Notes: generated by a model not told the origin, from the letters alone. 64,000 nt of DNA from Arenicola marina (GCA_964019135.1 OZ025260.1:27584254-27648253); one strand, 5' to 3'; counted from the first letter of the stretch, positions 22,734 to 32,903 are shown. Program-made: numbers and translations.

Positions 22734-22982
22734 AATCAGCCGGAGGCTGAAGCAAACTAATAGAAGTACTTTTAACCTAGTTTGTACAGCAAATTTCGAC
22801 TTTTTGAAAGACTGGTTTTTTTCTTCAACTAGTTATCTGGGGCCGTATGTTCCATCATTAGCCGCAACGATCTCAGCTCTAACTGGTTTTTCCAATTTTG
22901 CCAGGATCTTACTTTATGACAGGCTGGTGAATTTGAATTTGTGATATGCAATGGTGCATATGTCTTTCCATCGTGCCTATTT

Positions 22983-22999
22983 AACCCTAACCCTAACCC
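22983..22999. repeat. Short telomere-like CCCTAA run
   Basis: Three tandem units, AACCCTAACCCTAACCC, matching the metazoan telomere repeat TTAGGG on the minus strand. Too short to indicate a former chromosome end; chance or repair-associated capture is equally likely. Confidence 0.4.
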
Positions 23000-23166
23000 G
23001 CCAATAGTTCGCTTTATTGTCTATTTGCCTATTGACGGGTCCATTTACAGCGGGGTTTGAAGCCTTAAAGCTTGCTATCATACCTTGAAGTATCATCGTT
23101 AACATGTGTCTTTGGGGTTCGAGGCTTTATAAATTGTGAGGCGGAAGCGTGGAGTGCTGTGGTGGA

Positions 23167-23191
23167 CCGTCCATAGGACTCCTATGGACGG
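23167..23191. repeat. Perfect 12-bp-arm palindrome
   Basis: CCGTCCATAGGA, one C, then TCCTATGGACGG form a perfect inverted repeat with a single-base centre. No related copy was noticed elsewhere in the window. Confidence 0.7.
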
Positions 23192-23667
23192 CCGATAGCA
23201 GGATATTGTGGGGACAATGACTATGCGAGCGAACAGTTTGAAAAGTATATAGTGATGTATATACTAACTATAATATTCCATTTCGGTGTACACATTGTTT
23301 AATGTATGATTATTTCGGCAGAATAAAGTTGAATCATTGTTATATACCGTGTAAACTACATTCTGAAAGATATGCTTTTACGAATATTCTCACCGCCGGA
23401 CACATGCGGGAAAGGGAACCTTGAGCGACCGGGCCATGGGACATCTTTCAATCTTCCCTCGTGCTGATAGCAACATCTCCGCATCAAACGCGACGTGAAC
23501 TTAAACGAGTCAGAGAGGTATGAGCTGATCACGTCAATCTTATGAAAACAATTACCAAATAAATTACCGTTACAGACATTAATTGAGACCATCAGCTATT
23601 TACAAGATTTATTATATGAAGCCCACTACATGCTGCTTAGTTTATTTATTGATGTTGATACACTGTG

Positions 23668-23673
23668 TTTATT
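23668..23673 (-). promoter_or_regulatory. Polyadenylation signal AATAAA of the membrane-protein gene
   Basis: TTTATT on the plus strand reads AATAAA on the minus strand, about 10 bases after the TGA of the 383-residue frame. This gives a very short 3' UTR; a further A/T-rich stretch follows at 23641-23650. Confidence 0.5.
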
Positions 23674-23682
23674 GATTTACAT

Positions 23683-24834
23683 TCAATCTCTTGTAAGCAT
23701 CAATGGCATCAATATATTAATCACGTTTTCACTCCAAATATCCAGCGACCTTGTGTTGTTCCATGGGTGGCCTCTGATTGTGTCACCAAGGTCAAAGAAG
23801 CCATAGCGTTGCAACGGCTTTACCACCAAACTGTTTTTGATCGCCTGGAACAGGATGTGGTTCATCTGTTGGACGGACAATCCCTGGGGCTGCTGGTCAG
23901 CCGTCGCCTCCTCCTTCTGGATCGCACTGAGGGAGGGGATCCAGACCACTTTGGTTGTTGGCCCGATGTGAGTTTGTATAACGTGAACAATGTCCTTGAT
24001 ATCGGATTTTACCTTTTTCGGATCTTCGCCAGTAAACCAATTGAACGGCGGGCAATAGATAATGACACGCGCATTTTTAGCGGCCAAAAACCGACCGAAC
24101 ATTTCATTCAGAAAGGAAGACGTTTGCCAAGCCAGGGTTTTTTTCTCAAACCGGTGATCCTTACTCCTGGCGGTCCGGTAATCCATGCTGAATAATGGGA
24201 TGTACTCCAATGTGACAGAACCACTCTTACCGTCACCACACACGGTTTGCTGACCAAGACATGTGTTACAAGGCCGTCTCAGGCCGCGTATACGACATAG
24301 CAACACTTCGTTACTGCCGCCAACAAAATAATTCTCGTCCAGAACGTACCCGTCGTCTAATATCCTTTCTTTCTTTGTAATCTCACAGGGCTTCTCATAA
24401 ATCCTGGACATCATTTCGACCAGACGCTGATATAGCGCCTTAGCGTGGGCGTCCCCCATCACAACGTAAGATTTCATGCCTTTTTTGAGTATATCGGATG
24501 CCATATTGCTTTCGGGCGTGTTGGCAAATTTGCACAGGTTGGTCGAGAATGTCTCGTGTGTAGTCTCGTTCGCCTCTGTCCACTCGCCTTCTGTGGGGAA
24601 GTAATCCTTGGATGTGTAATGGTGACGGAGAATGTCCGGTGTACAGACGTTACCCGGGAAGGCTACTAGCGCCTCTGGCGGCCAGGACGGCTCGGAATGT
24701 ACCTCGAAGGCGAAATAACGTGAACCGAACTGAGTGATATTCGAGAGACGAGAGCTGTATCGTCCGAGGATGAACATTCCCATCAAACTGATGGTCCAAA
24801 CAAAAACGTAGAGAAACATCCTTTGAGTATTCAT
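23683..24834 (-). CDS. Type II membrane protein, PC-esterase/SGNH-like probable pseudoenzyme
   Basis: One uninterrupted minus-strand exon of 383 codons. Residues 6-24 form a hydrophobic segment after a short N-terminus, with Arg25 next: a type II signal anchor, so a Golgi or cell-surface lumenal protein is likely. The lumenal part shows YVVMGDAHAKALYQRL (residues 123-138), which aligns by eye with block I (GDSxxR) of PC-esterase/NXPE/TBL-type SGNH proteins but has Ala129 where the nucleophile Ser is expected. Near the C-terminus, FDLGDTIRGHP and then SLDIWS (363-368) stand where DxxH is expected; the His position is Ser368. Eight cysteines lie in the lumenal part, including a CNTCLGQQTVC cluster (189-199), and sequons occur at N32, N89 and N359. 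The start has A at -3. An AATAAA lies 10 bp after the stop. Substrate and name unknown; the fold assignment is inference. Confidence 0.82.
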   Translation of the reverse strand: MNTQRMFLYVFVWTISLMGMFILGRYSSRLSNITQFGSRYFAFEVHSEPSWPPEALVAFPGNVCTPDILRHHYTSKDYFPTEGEWTEANETTHETFSTNLCKFANTPESNMASDILKKGMKSYVVMGDAHAKALYQRLVEMMSRIYEKPCEITKKERILDDGYVLDENYFVGGSNEVLLCRIRGLRRPCNTCLGQQTVCGDGKSGSVTLEYIPLFSMDYRTARSKDHRFEKKTLAWQTSSFLNEMFGRFLAAKNARVIIYCPPFNWFTGEDPKKVKSDIKDIVHVIQTHIGPTTKVVWIPSLSAIQKEEATADQQPQGLSVQQMNHILFQAIKNSLVVKPLQRYGFFDLGDTIRGHPWNNTRSLDIWSENVINILMPLMLTRD

Positions 24835-25845
24835 AGTGTCACAGCAAGAAAAAAGTCTTCTATGTTGAGAGTATTCCGGGTTTCTGACATTGGTTTACGG
24901 GTTGGCGTCGCGCACATTGTGTGTGAGTGAAACATGGGATACGACTGGGCTCACAACTGCGCTCGGTTGTTTGCATCAGGCAAATAACAGAAGGCATGCT
25001 GAAGGTTTGGGTCACGCTCCCCGCACGGTGGCGCTAGGCAAGCTTCGCTTTTACCGCTGCTGTCTGCCGGGGGCAAATTTCAAGAAAAATCAGCTCTAAT
25101 TTCTTGCAATATTATAATTCTCAAGAAAAAACCTAAAAATAACGAGCTCTGTGTATTTAATACAGCAAAATTATAACAAAGTTATAATTGTGACTGAACT
25201 CTTTCTTTTTTATCACCTGATACCGTGTGCTATTAGGCTTAGGCTGGGTCCCCAGTACTAATTTGCATAAATGCGCGGCGCATTTTTCTTATCAATTTGC
25301 GCAGCACGACAACAGAAATATAATGGAGCCCCAGCGGAGTGAGTCGAAGGCGGAGAGTGAAGTTTTCGGGGTGGGAAAACGCTTGGGGCGCTGCTTCGTG
25401 GTGCACTCTCCGATATAGAGGGAGTGTTTGTAGCTCACTTGCGCAACCTCGTCAAAGAGTGTAATATAACAAGAGGGTGCACTTCCTATACGCTGCATTG
25501 TGACGCGCTTTGTGCAGCGCCATCTAGCGGCTGTGCAGTAAAGGTGCACTCATTTGGAAGGAAGACGAAGCAGACATCTACCTGTAGGGGACATGGACAC
25601 TGTTAAGTTTGCAATGATATATCAACATGGTAACCGGTATGATAACGCCCATTGGCGCTCAGAACAATACACAGCAGATGCCAAAAATATGGTGTTGCAC
25701 CTTGTGAAGCTTACCGAACGTCGCTTTGACCGATTTCGCCCGTTGACGAACTCAGCCTCACAGCCTTTTGTCCCAAGGTACTTGCAGGCGAGGTATGACA
25801 TCGAAAGTTATCGCGCGTACAGACAAATTGGTTTTTAACTTCTGT
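24835..25845. other. Upstream and intergenic DNA
   Basis: This holds the likely promoter side of the minus-strand membrane-protein gene, but I could not place a TATA box or initiator with confidence. Short frames here (60-94 codons) have no recognisable domains. An AT-rich stretch at 25090-25200 is unremarkable. Confidence 0.4.
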
Positions 25846-26080
25846 CAGTAATAATGTAACACTTTGTGCTAGTTCACACACCGTAAAGGAGGGGTCTAGA
25901 GGTCCGTGTTCAGTGTCGATTGTTGAAAATCCCCATGGTCGAATGTCGATTTTTCACGGCGTTCAGTGTCGTGTTTTCTAAAATGCCGCCATCTGTGTCG
26001 ATGTCACTTTTTCAGATCGTCGGTGTCGGAATTTTGGGGTCAATGTCGAATGTCGATTCATCATGGCTCGCGTCTTTTAA
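25846..26080. repeat. Dispersed repeat rich in GTGTCGA motifs, copy 1
   Basis: It starts with AATAATGTAACA and GTGCTAGTTCACACACCG, then AAAGGAGGGGTCT, and continues with repeated GTGTCGATTTT/AATGTCGATTTTTCACGG motifs, GTGTTTTCTAAAA, GCCGCCATCTGTGTCGATGT and TTTTCAGATC. The same order occurs at 34566-34860, and partly at 33690-33910 and 7688-7760. Internally it is an irregular short repeat of (A)(A/G)TGTCGATTTTTC. No coding content. Confidence 0.7.
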
Positions 26081-26499
26081 ATACGATCGCAGGTTGGGTT
26101 TGGGTTGAAACAAATGACACCAGTCGCTACTCCGGGCCCCTTTTCTGCCCACACTATGTCTAAAATGGGCCCAATAATTAAACTGCCACACCGACATGGG
26201 TTCCAAATACAATACACCAGACCGAGGTACCAGACCCAGTGAGATGTTCAGTGAAAGGACGAGCGATGGCGGCAGTCGACCCCCCCCCACCCCTCCCTCC
26301 CCCCTGCCCCTGTCGTCCCCTCCGGTCAGGGTGCGGGGGTGGGAGGTCCCTGGCTACTGCCACCACGTCGGGGCCGCCGACTGTCATCCCTCATTATTGC
26401 GGCCTGTCTGAGCGGCCAGACCGGGGAACTGGTCCTTCCATTGTAGTCCTGACAGCCTCGGGGCTCAGGAAAAACTGTTCCCGGGCACGGCAGTTAGTG

Positions 26500-26800
26500 T
26501 CTGTGAGTCCCTGTCTCTTTGTCCCTGTCTGCCTGTCTGTTTCCCTGTCTGCCTGTCTGTGTGTCCCGGTCTGCCTGTCTGTGTGCCCCTGTCTGCCTGT
26601 GTGTCTCCCCGTCTGCCTGTCTGTGTCCATGTCTACCTGTCCGTGTGTCCATGTCTGCCTGTCTGTGTTCCTGTCTGCATGGCTGTGTCCCTGTCTGCCT
26701 GTGTGTCCCTGTTTCTTTCTCCCGGTCTGCCTGTCTGTGTCCCAGTCTGCCTGTCTGTGTGTCCCTGTCTGCCTGTCTACCTGTGTGTGTGTTCTGTATC
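26500..26800. repeat. CTGTCTG/TGTCCC simple-sequence array
   Basis: About 300 bp of CTGTCTGCCTGTCTGTGTCC-type units, roughly 20 bp each and variable. Frames on both strands through it (Cys/Leu/Ser/Val-rich plus, Thr/Asp/Arg/Gln-rich minus) are by-products of the array. Confidence 0.85.
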
Positions 26801-27264
26801 TCTCCATTCAACGTTGTTCCTTTGTGTCCCATGTGACCCCGACTACCGCCCGCGGGAGAGCTTATGGACTTGTCCATTGTTGTATGTAATGCGCATGCAG
26901 AGCTGGGAAGGAGAGTGGCGGGGCGAAGCAGCCACTATGGTGAGGTGCTTGCAATGGACCAAAGAGGTGGTGGCCAAGGCGTGTTTGGTCCACTTAGGTA
27001 AAACTGCGTGCAGATCTTGATCCCTTCCTCCGGTCGGCAGAAAAACAGCCGCGCTGTGTGACTGTCTAGGGCCCCGTCAGCCTGGGCCAGCGTGTGGAGT
27101 GAGGTGATTATGGGGACGGTGGGGTTGGCGGTTAGTTGTCCCGTCTAACAAAGGCCAGCCACACAGGGCGGACAGCCACCAGCAGCCTGCTGCCCACAAC
27201 GCTGGGAGAGGAGGGGAAATAAGAAGGGAAGGAAGCTTGGTGACGCTGTTCCGTCTGTTTCTCC

Positions 27265-27870
27265 TGTCCGTCCGCCTTCTCCTCCTCCTCCTCCTCCTCC
27301 TCCTCTTCTTTCTTATCCTACTGCTCCTCGTCTTCCTCCTCCCCCACTCCCTCCTCCGTCTCCTCTCCCTCCTCCTCCTCATCTTGCTCTTCGTTCTTCT
27401 CCTACTCCTGACCTTCTCGTCTCCCTCTTCCTTCATCTGCTTCTACTCTTTCCTCCCGCTCCTCCTCTCCATATTCCGCCTCTTCCCCCTCCTCGCACCT
27501 TTCTCCTACTCTCTCCTCCCTTGTTCCTCTCCCTCGTCCTCCTCCTTTTCCTCCCCTTCCTCCTTCTCCTCCTCTCCCTCCTCCTCCTCATCTTGCCCTT
27601 CTTTCGCCTCCTGCTGCTCCTTTCGCCTCCCTCCTCCTTCTTCTGTTTCTCCTCTCTCCTCGCTCTCCTCTCTCCTCGCTCTCCTCCTCTCCATCTTCCC
27701 CCTCCTCGCACCCTTCCTCCTCCTCTCCCCTCTTTTTCCTCTCCCTCGTCCTCCTCTTCCCCTTCTGTCTCTTCCTCTTCCTTCTCCTCATCCGCTTCCT
27801 CCTCCTTCTCCTCTTCCTCCTCCTGTCCGTCATCTTTCCCCTCCTTCTCCTCTCCCTCCCCTTCTTCCTT
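27265..27870. repeat. Long polypyrimidine tract (CTCCTC-rich)
   Basis: About 600 bp of almost pure C/T on the plus strand (CTCCTC, CTTCCTCCT and similar), i.e. G/A on the minus strand. Mirror-symmetric parts could form triplex (H-DNA). Plus frames read Leu/Ser/Pro and minus frames Arg/Glu/Lys; none is credible as a gene. Confidence 0.9.
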
Positions 27871-28039
27871 CCGCTGCCGCTGTCGAAGACCTACCTTTGC
27901 CCCCCCATCCTGCCCCTGCTTCCTGAGGCCCACCACCCCTGCCTTGTCCTCTGGCCTTGTCTTCTCCACCTTGCCACCGGAAGAGAGCGGCAGTAGGAGA
28001 CAGGTGGACGGGGGAGTTGGGGCTAGACCGGCCAGGGTC

Positions 28040-30432
28040 GCGGGGTGGAGGGAAGAGAGGGGAAAGAAATGAAGGAGGCAAACAGAGAGAGGGAGAGATA
28101 TAGCTGGAGGGACAGAGAGAGACACACAGAAACCGGGAGAAACACAGGCCGAGGAAGCGAACGAGCGAGGGAGGGAGGGAGACTTGGGGGGTGGGGAGAG
28201 GGGTGGCGCCTGCCAGTCCCAGGCGGTAAGAGTAGCCAGGAGGGGCGGGGGCGGTGGGGGAGGGGGGGGATGGAGGGGGATAGCGATGCAGGCAGGCAGG
28301 CCAGCCGGCGGCGGGCCGAGACCAGGCCAAGGAGGGGTAGGAGCTGATGTATTCAGGCAAGCATGCAGGCAAGCAGGCAGGCTGCTAGACGCAGAGAACG
28401 GTCGCTGTCTGCCGAGAGCTCCCCGTGTGTGTCACCGCCCTCAGTGACTCCCTCTGTGCCTGTCTGCCGGCAGCAGCGGCGACGGCGTCGACAAGAAGCG
28501 GCGGGCTACGGCGGCGGTGGGCTACGGCAGCGCGGACCGCGATAGCGAAACAGGGCAGAGACAAAGAGAGAGACCAAGAAAGAGGGCGGGGGAAAAAAAA
28601 AGACAGAGCGAGAGAGAGAGAGAGAGTGGGGGGATAACAGCATCATAGGAAGAGCGGTCTCATCACCGCTGCACTCGCGGGGTCGCTGTTTACACGGATA
28701 AGTCGTTTGACACCAACGCGTTCCTCTATAGATCAGAACCGCCGGCAGCGGCCTGCAGTGGCTACGGCAGCATGCTTCCATAGGGGATGGAGACTTCACG
28801 CGCACACCGAGGCTGACCGGGCGGCGGCGGCGGCGAGCGGACTGGTCGGACTGGTCTGCTGGAGGTATTGTCCAAGTCACTCGTCTGTCTGGCATGAGCT
28901 GTACATAACCATCGCCATGGCTCGTGTCCATATGTGGAGACGGCTGTGTGCCTTGCCTTTGGATTACGGTATAACAGCCTAAGCCTTCTGCGACGGATTC
29001 GTCCGCTGATCTGTTGCCATTGTGGAAGCTGTGGACTGCGTGACAGAGGATTCGATTGTCCTTGTGGAGGTGTCGCCGGACTTGGGCGGTGGACGCACTA
29101 CTATCGTGTGTGTGTGTGTGTACCTGAGCCACGACACCCTCAGTGTCTCAAACAGGTATATATATATATATATCACTGACTCCTCCGCCGAGGTGTTCAC
29201 CTTTATGATCTACCATACGCCTTCGTCAGCACTTTCATCGAAGAACATAACACCGCCGCCCCCTCCCTTCCTCCCGCGCGGTCACCCCCCTCCCCGCTCC
29301 ACTCTACCCCACGTCGCCTCCACACTGGCCTCGCCCCCTCCCTCCATAGTGCCAATGGAGCCTGCGGAACAGCGGAGGGAGAGTAAAGCGGCGTCACAGC
29401 CAGAGGAGAGAGAGAGAGACAAGAGCAAAGCGGCAGCCAGCCAGCTATGAGTGGGGGACAGTAAGCCGTAGCAGTTAAAACCTGATTAAAACGTTGAAAG
29501 GGCGTACACGAGAGAGCGTTGGCTGGGCTGGGCTGGGCTTGGCTTGGCTGGGCTTGGCTATCTATCTGCTCTGCTCGCAGGCGGGTTTCCCCTGGCCCGC
29601 TCACGGTATTGCGCCGACCGACGAGGACATTGTGAAGGCTGGTTGGTCTTGTTGAAGGAGGATCCTTGGCTGGTCTGCCAATCAATACGTCGTATAGGCT
29701 CCTCCTGTCGCGCTACGTAACGCACGCCGCGGCCGGTCCGGGGGGAAGGAGGAGGGAGGAGGTGGGTGGGAGACCCTGGGACTGCCGCGGGGGGTGAAGC
29801 GAGGGCGGGGGAGGGGGGTGCTGGTCAACCCAACCGTGCGGGCGGTGGCGGGGGGAGAGTCGAGCTGCTCGTGGTCGCAATCATGGTCCGGTATTGACGG
29901 CGAGGCAGGAACGAGGGGGGAAGGCGAAGTGGGTGGGGAGCCGGGAAACAAAGAAAGAGAGGGAGAGAGAGAGAGAGAGCGAGGGGGAGGTGGCTGTATA
30001 TATCGATATGAGTTGGCAGCGGTCGGCGTGTAACCCCTGAAGAGACGCAGAAGGCCCGCCTGTACTCTGCCAGGTACTGACCACAGACCACACCCCCCAA
30101 CACCCCCGCCCCCCCCCCCCTGTCCACGCACGCCGGCTAATCACCACCATTATTCCATCATTAAGCCACAATGAAATGGAAGAGCGACGCAGGACGGAAG
30201 CCCTAGAGGGCGCTGCGGTCGGTGGTCGTTGCCTGGGTGACGGGGCTGTCTGTACCCCTCGACCCGCGGGAGTGTACGTCGTGTCACGGAGAGGTGTATG
30301 AACGAACGAGGATACGATCTCCCGTGGATCTCCGCGTCGGTGTCACCATGGATACGGTAGTGGATTTCTGATATATATATATATTGTAGCGTCATCGTTT
30401 CAAGCCGAACCCTCCCCACCCAAAAAAACAAG
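28040..30432 (+). promoter_or_regulatory. GC/CpG-rich region upstream of the GPCR, with microsatellites
   Basis: The stretch before the GPCR start is rich in CpG and simple repeats: GGC/GGCGGC near 28475 and 28815, GAGAGA near 28610 and 29965, a GT run at 29106-29120, (TA)n at 29157-29172, GGGCTGGGCTT repeats at 29521-29560, and (AT)n at 30370-30385 about 50 bp before the ATG. A CpG-island promoter and 5' UTR are plausible, but no transcription start, TATA box or 5' exon can be fixed. Open frames here overlap on both strands and look non-coding. Confidence 0.4.
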
Positions 30433-32835
30433 ATGGCGGCGGTAGACCCCAGCGTCGGTTTGGGCGTCACATCCGCCATGGCGGCCGAGTTGGTCGGCCA
30501 GGGGTGGCAGCAGTTGCTAGGGAACGGCAGCGAGCCTCCTTCCGGATCTCGCGGTGGGGGGCCGTCGGGGGCCGCCGCATCCGCCAACAACAACGTCAGC
30601 GGGGTGTCGTCGGGGGAGGATAAGCTGCTGGCTATGGGCCTGGCCCCCCTGGCCGTAGCGGGGCTGCTTCTGGCCCTGGTGGCCGTCCCGGGGGTGCTGC
30701 TCAACCTGGCGGTGCTGTGCGCCGCCCGCGGCTCCAAGGCCGTGCGAAGCTGGCGTTACGGGCTCGTGTTGAACCTGGCCGTGGTCGACCTGGTGGCCTG
30801 TGGACTGTGGATGCCGCTGCACGTCGCCTCCCTGGCCGAGGTGTGGGCCGGCTGGGGGGCCTTCCCCCTGCTCTGCTACCTCCACAGGGCGCTCTTCCAC
30901 CTCAGTCTCTGCGCCCTGGTCTGTAGCGTGGTCATGGCCGCCGTCCAGAGCGCCATGTTGTCGTGTTACGGCCGCTGCGGGGCGCTGCATACGGCTGTCC
31001 TGGCCGCCGTCTGTCTCTCCTGGCTCCTCGGCTCCGTCGCCACCGTCTACGTCGGCATGGAATACTCGGCTACCAATCACTATGCAGTCTGCACCGGGGC
31101 CGCCATGGGGCGTGGTGCTCCTGGTGGTGGTGGTGGTGGTGAGGGCGGCCAACCCTGGGGCGCCCCCCGGGACGACCCCAGCGGGGCGGGGGACTCGTGG
31201 GCCTGGGCCGGGGGGTCCTTCGCCCAGGCCCTCCTCTTGGCCGTCTACCTCCTGCTGCTGTTCGCGGTTCTCTTCGTGCTCTTCGTCAGCGTCCTCCAAC
31301 AGCGCGTCCAGTCCTACAGCGACCCGGTCACGTGCCGCGGCCTCAGCCAGTGCCGCTACAAGGGGCTCTCGCGAGCCGCTAACCCGCAGGGGGGCCGCGC
31401 CGAGGACGAAGGGGCCATGATTAACAGCCAGCTGTCCCCGACCTCGTCCAGCCAGCGCGATGCGGCCTCCGACCTCGTGCGCTCCTCGTGCGAGACGCTC
31501 GAGCGCGGCTCCAAGCGCAAAGTCAGCCTGCTGCTGCCAACTTCCGGTAAGGTCGTGACGTCATCATCGGACGCCGGTCGGACTAAGGGCGGAGGCGAGG
31601 GGGGAAGCGCCGCGGAGGACAACTGCGAGGATGAGGACTCTGACACCTTCGAGCACGAGATGATGCTGAAGATGAAGCCGGGTAACCGGGGGTCGGGCCG
31701 GAGACACACGGTGGCCAACATCGGGGCGGAGGGCCTGGCGCTGCACGCCCGCCGGGGGTCGCTGGGGGAGTACCGCACCCAGGCCCCCAACCCGGCCGCC
31801 AGCTACCAGTACGTCCGGAAGTGGTCCGTCGACATCGTGGCACTTCAGGAGCAGCTGCAGAACCCGAAAACCTGCAGCACCGCCAGCTTCTCGTTTGCTC
31901 CAGGCCTGGCGGAGCAGCGAGAGGAGGAGGAGGAGGAGGGGGTGGGGGTGGGGGTGGGGGTGGGGATGGGGGTGGAGAGGGTGAAGGACGCCGCCAAGGC
32001 GGTAGCAGCTCTCCCCGCCCCGCCGCCCCCACCCCTCTTGAAGCAGGACCACGCACCCTCACCCTCCCGCGGACATATGCATAATATACGGATCGAGGAG
32101 GGTAGAGAAAAGGAAGTGAAGGAGAAGGAGGAGGAGGAGGAGGAGGAAAATGAGGAGGAGGAGAAAGGGGAGGATGGGGAGGAGGGTAAGTTGGCGGTGG
32201 TGGGCGAGGCTGAGGAGACCTGGCCCCCTCAGAACCGTACCCGCGGGGATAGTACCAGTCTGAAGGACAACGGACGGGAGCCGCAGTCCGCAGCCGATAC
32301 GCAGCCCGACTCTCTTCTCGGCCTGAAGGACCGCACATCTCAAGTGTTTATTGACGTGCTTAGTGAACCCGAGGAAGAGAACGTCTCTTTCGGGGGGCCC
32401 CCGAGCAGCCTCCTCCCCTCCGGGGACGACAACGGGGGCCCCAGGGCGGGGGGCCTCTCCTCAGACGCCGCCATGGGGGCCCGAGCCCGAGCCCGAGCCC
32501 GGGCCCGGGTCCGGGCGGCACCCCTGCCTCTGGTCTGTCGCTGGCGCTACCTCCTGCTGCCGGCGGTGGCCGCGCTGTGCATCCTGCCTCTGACCGTACT
32601 CTGTTGGTATGGCGACGGCCTCAGCAGAGGCGCCTGGCTCAACGTCAGTCAGATCCTGGCGGCCCTCGTCTGGGTCCAGTGCCCGCTCCACCCGTTAATC
32701 CTGGCCTGGGCCGAGCCTCCGCTGGGCCAGGCCCTGCGCCGCTTGCGCCACCGCACCACCCACTGGCGCTGCGTCTGCTACTGCCACATCGGGGGCCGGA
32801 AGCGGTGCTGTCGCCACCAGTGTGGCCAAGACTGA
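30433..32835 (+). CDS. Orphan class A-like GPCR with very large third cytoplasmic loop
   Basis: One uninterrupted exon of 800 codons; the start context AAGATGG is favourable. After a 65-residue N-terminus with sequons (N31, N54), helices fall at about 66-97 (N91 at the TM1 position), 108-132 (NLAVVDL, D119), 145-175, 186-208 (W197) and 263-288, then TM6 703-725 and TM7 738-760. C148 and C220 can form the canonical disulfide. Class A switches are altered: DRY reads VQS (171-173), CWxP reads CILP (716-719), NPxxY reads HPLIL (753-757). Loop 3 runs about 289-702 and holds Glu tracts, a (GV)n run (503-513) and an (AR)n run (683-692), but also conserved-looking segments RRHTVANIGAEGL and YQYVRKWSVDIVALQEQL. 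The Cys-rich tail (780-797) suits palmitoylation. An AATAAA follows at 32898. The subfamily was not recognised; ligand unknown. GC3 is far higher than in the membrane-protein gene. Confidence 0.9.
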   Translation: MAAVDPSVGLGVTSAMAAELVGQGWQQLLGNGSEPPSGSRGGGPSGAAASANNNVSGVSSGEDKLLAMGLAPLAVAGLLLALVAVPGVLLNLAVLCAARGSKAVRSWRYGLVLNLAVVDLVACGLWMPLHVASLAEVWAGWGAFPLLCYLHRALFHLSLCALVCSVVMAAVQSAMLSCYGRCGALHTAVLAAVCLSWLLGSVATVYVGMEYSATNHYAVCTGAAMGRGAPGGGGGGEGGQPWGAPRDDPSGAGDSWAWAGGSFAQALLLAVYLLLLFAVLFVLFVSVLQQRVQSYSDPVTCRGLSQCRYKGLSRAANPQGGRAEDEGAMINSQLSPTSSSQRDAASDLVRSSCETLERGSKRKVSLLLPTSGKVVTSSSDAGRTKGGGEGGSAAEDNCEDEDSDTFEHEMMLKMKPGNRGSGRRHTVANIGAEGLALHARRGSLGEYRTQAPNPAASYQYVRKWSVDIVALQEQLQNPKTCSTASFSFAPGLAEQREEEEEEGVGVGVGVGMGVERVKDAAKAVAALPAPPPPPLLKQDHAPSPSRGHMHNIRIEEGREKEVKEKEEEEEEENEEEEKGEDGEEGKLAVVGEAEETWPPQNRTRGDSTSLKDNGREPQSAADTQPDSLLGLKDRTSQVFIDVLSEPEEENVSFGGPPSSLLPSGDDNGGPRAGGLSSDAAMGARARARARARVRAAPLPLVCRWRYLLLPAVAALCILPLTVLCWYGDGLSRGAWLNVSQILAALVWVQCPLHPLILAWAEPPLGQALRRLRHRTTHWRCVCYCHIGGRKRCCRHQCGQD

Positions 32836-32897
32836 CACCACGTGGCGCCGCCTCGCGGACAGCGACAGAACTGAAACCCCCACACAGTCGTAGCCAA

Positions 32898-32903
32898 AAT
32901 AAA
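32898..32903 (+). promoter_or_regulatory. Polyadenylation signal AATAAA of the GPCR gene
   Basis: AATAAA lies 62 bases after the TGA at 32833-32835, within CCAAAATAAAGACGGG. Composition switches from GC-rich to AT-rich just beyond it, consistent with the gene's 3' end. Confidence 0.6.

Larger units (their letters stand above)
22734..23640. other. Intergenic DNA 3' of the SINE
   Basis: No gene recognised. It holds a short telomere-like run at 22983-22999 and a perfect hairpin at 23167-23191, listed separately. A 78-codon minus frame at 23356-23592 has no recognisable domain. Confidence 0.4.

Noticed and set aside
22983-22999. Interstitial telomere marking a chromosome fusion
   Set aside because: Only about three repeat units, with no degenerate extension on either side.
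23665-24195. 176-codon plus frame opposite the membrane-protein gene
   Set aside because: Shadow of the well-supported minus-strand gene; no features of its own.
27077-28372. Arg/Glu-rich and Leu/Ser-rich frames near 27-28 kb
   Set aside because: They track the polypyrimidine tract and overlap on both strands; no start context or domain.
28506-29685. Frames of 70-208 codons upstream of the GPCR
   Set aside because: Overlapping on both strands in GC-rich DNA with microsatellites; no domain. Some could lie in a 5' UTR exon but this cannot be shown.
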